From: Elusimicrobia bacterium RIFOXYA12_FULL_51_18
Lineage (GTDB): Bacteria; Elusimicrobiota; Elusimicrobia; Elusimicrobiales; UBA9959
NCBI GenBank assembly: GCA_001800245.1
Contig: MGVA01000064.1
Coordinates: 1 to 42,835, forward strand
Direction: 5' to 3'
Length of the DNA stretch: 42,835 nt
Part shown: piece by piece, positions 41,242 through 42,835 of the stretch
Layout: each line of letters begins with the position of its first letter
How positions within the stretch are numbered: position 1 is the first letter of the stretch
Notes under the pieces: generated by a model
Database searches by the model: none
The model's input: only the letters and a program-made list of their open reading frames with translations
What the model was told of the DNA's origin: nothing
Program-made: the position numbers and the translations under genes

Positions 41242-42792
41242 ATGAATACAACGAACATTCCGACCGCGGAGACACTTGACCACGTAGCGCCCGATTCACT
41301 GAAGGGCATCCCCAGGCAGCAAACCAATCCGGGCAGGTGGGCCGGCGCAGGATGGGACGCTTTTACCGGAGCCCTGCGCTCCCAGGACATAGAAGTCCGA
41401 GAAACAAAACATACCTGCGGGGTTTACGCCACGGATTCCGGCGGCCTTGCTTACGGCATGCCTCACGGAGTGGTTCTAGCCAGATCGGCCGAACAGATAG
41501 CGGCGATCCTTAAACAAGCGCAGTTGCACCGCGTACCGGTTACGGTAAAAGGCGGAGGGCTTACCACGGAAGGAGAAAGCGTGGCGTTCGGCGGCCTTCT
41601 GCTTGATATGCGCGGAATGAACCGCGTTATTTCGGTGGACAGCGCCGCCATGACGGTTCGTACTCAGGCCGGTATCTACTGGCACACCCTCGCCGAGATC
41701 TTGCGCCGCGATGGTTTGGATTACCTGTCCGCGCCGCTTAATCTTACGGCTTCGGTGGGAGGCACGCTGTCGGTGGGAGGCATAGACATCAATTCCCCAA
41801 GGCTGGGCTGCAGCGCCGACCAGGCGGTTTCCCTTCAGGTGGTCACGCCAACCGGGGAAATAAAGGAGTGTTCGGAATCCGTGAACCCCGGCCTTTTCGA
41901 GCGGATACTCCTCGGCTACGGCCAGTTCGGCGTGATAACTGAAGCCGTTATGCGCATACGCAAATTCACGCCCATCACAATGCGTTACTTTTACTACGGT
42001 TCTCTCCGGGAGGCGCTGGAAGACCTGCAGATGCTGGTGCGTGAGGACGCCGCTGACTATTGCGGTATTCTCACAATACTGGACAAGGCGGTGAACCTTC
42101 TGGTGGCGTTCGATTCCGACGAGCGCGAGCGCGCTTTTTTCGACAAGTGGCGCAAGCGTATCCGCGGCCACGGGGAATTCGCTTTCGCCCTGCGCATGGC
42201 CTGGCATTACGCGATCAGGCCCTGGCGCATAGGTGAAGCTCTCTATCTCCTGGGCCGAAAACAGGCCCTGGAACCGGCGTTCAATCCCAGCCATTATATG
42301 GAAAACGGCAAGATAGTTGACCGGGCGGTGGTGTTCGGCAACCAGGTCTGGAAATTCTGGGGCGGCAAGCAGATGGTGATCCCGGATCTGGCCGTCAGCG
42401 CCGGGAAATACGTGGAGGCCATCGAGCGGGGAAACGCCGTGTGTAAAAAATATTTTCCGCGCTACACACTGTACTGCGTGGGCATAAAACTCTCACGGCC
42501 GCGCGACCGGTACGAACTTTCCTGCGTTCCCCCGGACGCGGTGGATTTCGCCTACGGCTGCGAATTCGAACCGATGCTGGGCGACACGGTTTATAGCCGC
42601 GAGTACCTGCAGGCTTTCAAAAACGAGATCTACGACATAGGCGTGGACATGAAGACCAGCTACTACCGTTTCGGCGGAATGATGAAGGGATACATACGCC
42701 GCGCTTTCGGAGACGAAGTCGTTGATAAGCATCTTGCCATGAAACGCGAGGCCGATCCGGCCATGATACTCAATCCGGACGTGATATTCTAA
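41242..42792 (+). CDS. FAD-binding oxidoreductase (cytokinin dehydrogenase/FAD_binding_4-like)
   Basis: 516 residues, no signal peptide. The FAD-binding PCMH-type domain (about 65-235) includes VTVKGGGLTTEGESVAFGG, LLDMRGMNRVISVD and the pyrophosphate loop LTASVGGTLSVGGIDINSPR then LGCSADQAVSLQVVTPTGE. ILLGYGQFGVITEAVMRIRK closes the domain. The second half is a substrate domain with a cytokinin-dehydrogenase-like layout. It oxidises a hydroxyl or amine substrate with FAD; the substrate is unknown. It starts after its own promoter and lies two bases before the next start, so probably leads an operon that continues beyond the window. Confidence 0.85.
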   Translation: MNTTNIPTAETLDHVAPDSLKGIPRQQTNPGRWAGAGWDAFTGALRSQDIEVRETKHTCGVYATDSGGLAYGMPHGVVLARSAEQIAAILKQAQLHRVPVTVKGGGLTTEGESVAFGGLLLDMRGMNRVISVDSAAMTVRTQAGIYWHTLAEILRRDGLDYLSAPLNLTASVGGTLSVGGIDINSPRLGCSADQAVSLQVVTPTGEIKECSESVNPGLFERILLGYGQFGVITEAVMRIRKFTPITMRYFYYGSLREALEDLQMLVREDAADYCGILTILDKAVNLLVAFDSDERERAFFDKWRKRIRGHGEFAFALRMAWHYAIRPWRIGEALYLLGRKQALEPAFNPSHYMENGKIVDRAVVFGNQVWKFWGGKQMVIPDLAVSAGKYVEAIERGNAVCKKYFPRYTLYCVGIKLSRPRDRYELSCVPPDAVDFAYGCEFEPMLGDTVYSREYLQAFKNEIYDIGVDMKTSYYRFGGMMKGYIRRAFGDEVVDKHLAMKREADPAMILNPDVIF

Positions 42793-42794
42793 TT

Positions 42795-42835
42795 ATGACC
42801 AACACCGATACAACCATATTCGACGACAGCATCCG
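42795..42835 (+). CDS. Start of a downstream gene, truncated by the window edge
   Basis: An ATG two bases after the oxidase stop opens a frame (MTNTDTTIFDDSI...) that runs to the window end. Close spacing suggests translation coupled to the oxidase. Thirteen codons are too few to name the product. Confidence 0.45.
   Translation, partial: MTNTDTTIFDDSI

Noticed and set aside
41476..42294. 272-residue antisense frame
   Set aside because: It lies opposite the FAD-linked oxidase and has no family features.

Overview
The window looks like a chromosomal segment of an uncultured, anaerobic, moderately GC-rich bacterium. An Elusimicrobiota-like organism is my best guess, but that is an inference from gene mix only: there is no rRNA, tRNA or marker gene to prove it. 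Genes are densely packed in operons. No phage, transposase, CRISPR array or RNA gene was recognised.

Layout. (1) 1-7297, plus strand: a lipid/polyketide block. It holds the 3' part of a PfaA-like multidomain synthase (three tandem acyl-carrier domains, ketoreductase, dehydratase), an Sfp-type phosphopantetheinyl transferase and an acyl-CoA carboxyltransferase, with two small unknown proteins in between. (2) 7375-16883, plus strand: an eleven-gene operon for a complex I-like [NiFe] hydrogenase. It has three antiporter-like subunits plus J, K, A, B, C, D, H and I homologues, and no NADH module (E, F, G). The D-type subunit keeps both CxxC pairs that bind Ni-Fe, so this should be a ferredoxin-coupled, ion-pumping hydrogenase. 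(3) 16972-19912, plus strand: a radical SAM protein, an MscS channel and a periplasmic parvulin, ended by a strong two-way terminator. (4) 20025-23610, minus strand: four tightly packed membrane-protein genes of unknown function. (5) 23784-32357, minus strand: a glycan or glycolipid block (GT4 glycosyltransferase, two B12-binding radical SAM enzymes, two CDP-paratose-epimerase-like SDRs, a GT-C type membrane protein). (6) 32385-37164, minus strand: an orphan GlmL-like ASKHA ATPase with a lipoyl/KOW-like partner and a small protein, then DUF192, a secreted protein and a lone Lrp/AsnC ligand-binding domain. (7) 37407-42835: D-aminoacyl-tRNA deacylase, an MFS transporter, a nucleoside phosphorylase, an FAD-linked oxidase and the first codons of one more gene.

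The most interesting signals are: the hydrogenase that combines a NuoA-like subunit with intact Ni-Fe ligands; carrier domains in which threonine replaces the usual phosphopantetheine serine in all three copies; the unknown four-gene membrane module and the orphan GlmL/KOW module, which may belong together; a family of dispersed, highly structured intergenic repeats (about 3947-4140, 4767-4862, 39720-39852, 41012-41143); and several genes whose TATAAT-like box lies only 7-10 nt before the start codon with no Shine-Dalgarno, suggesting leaderless or near-leaderless mRNAs.
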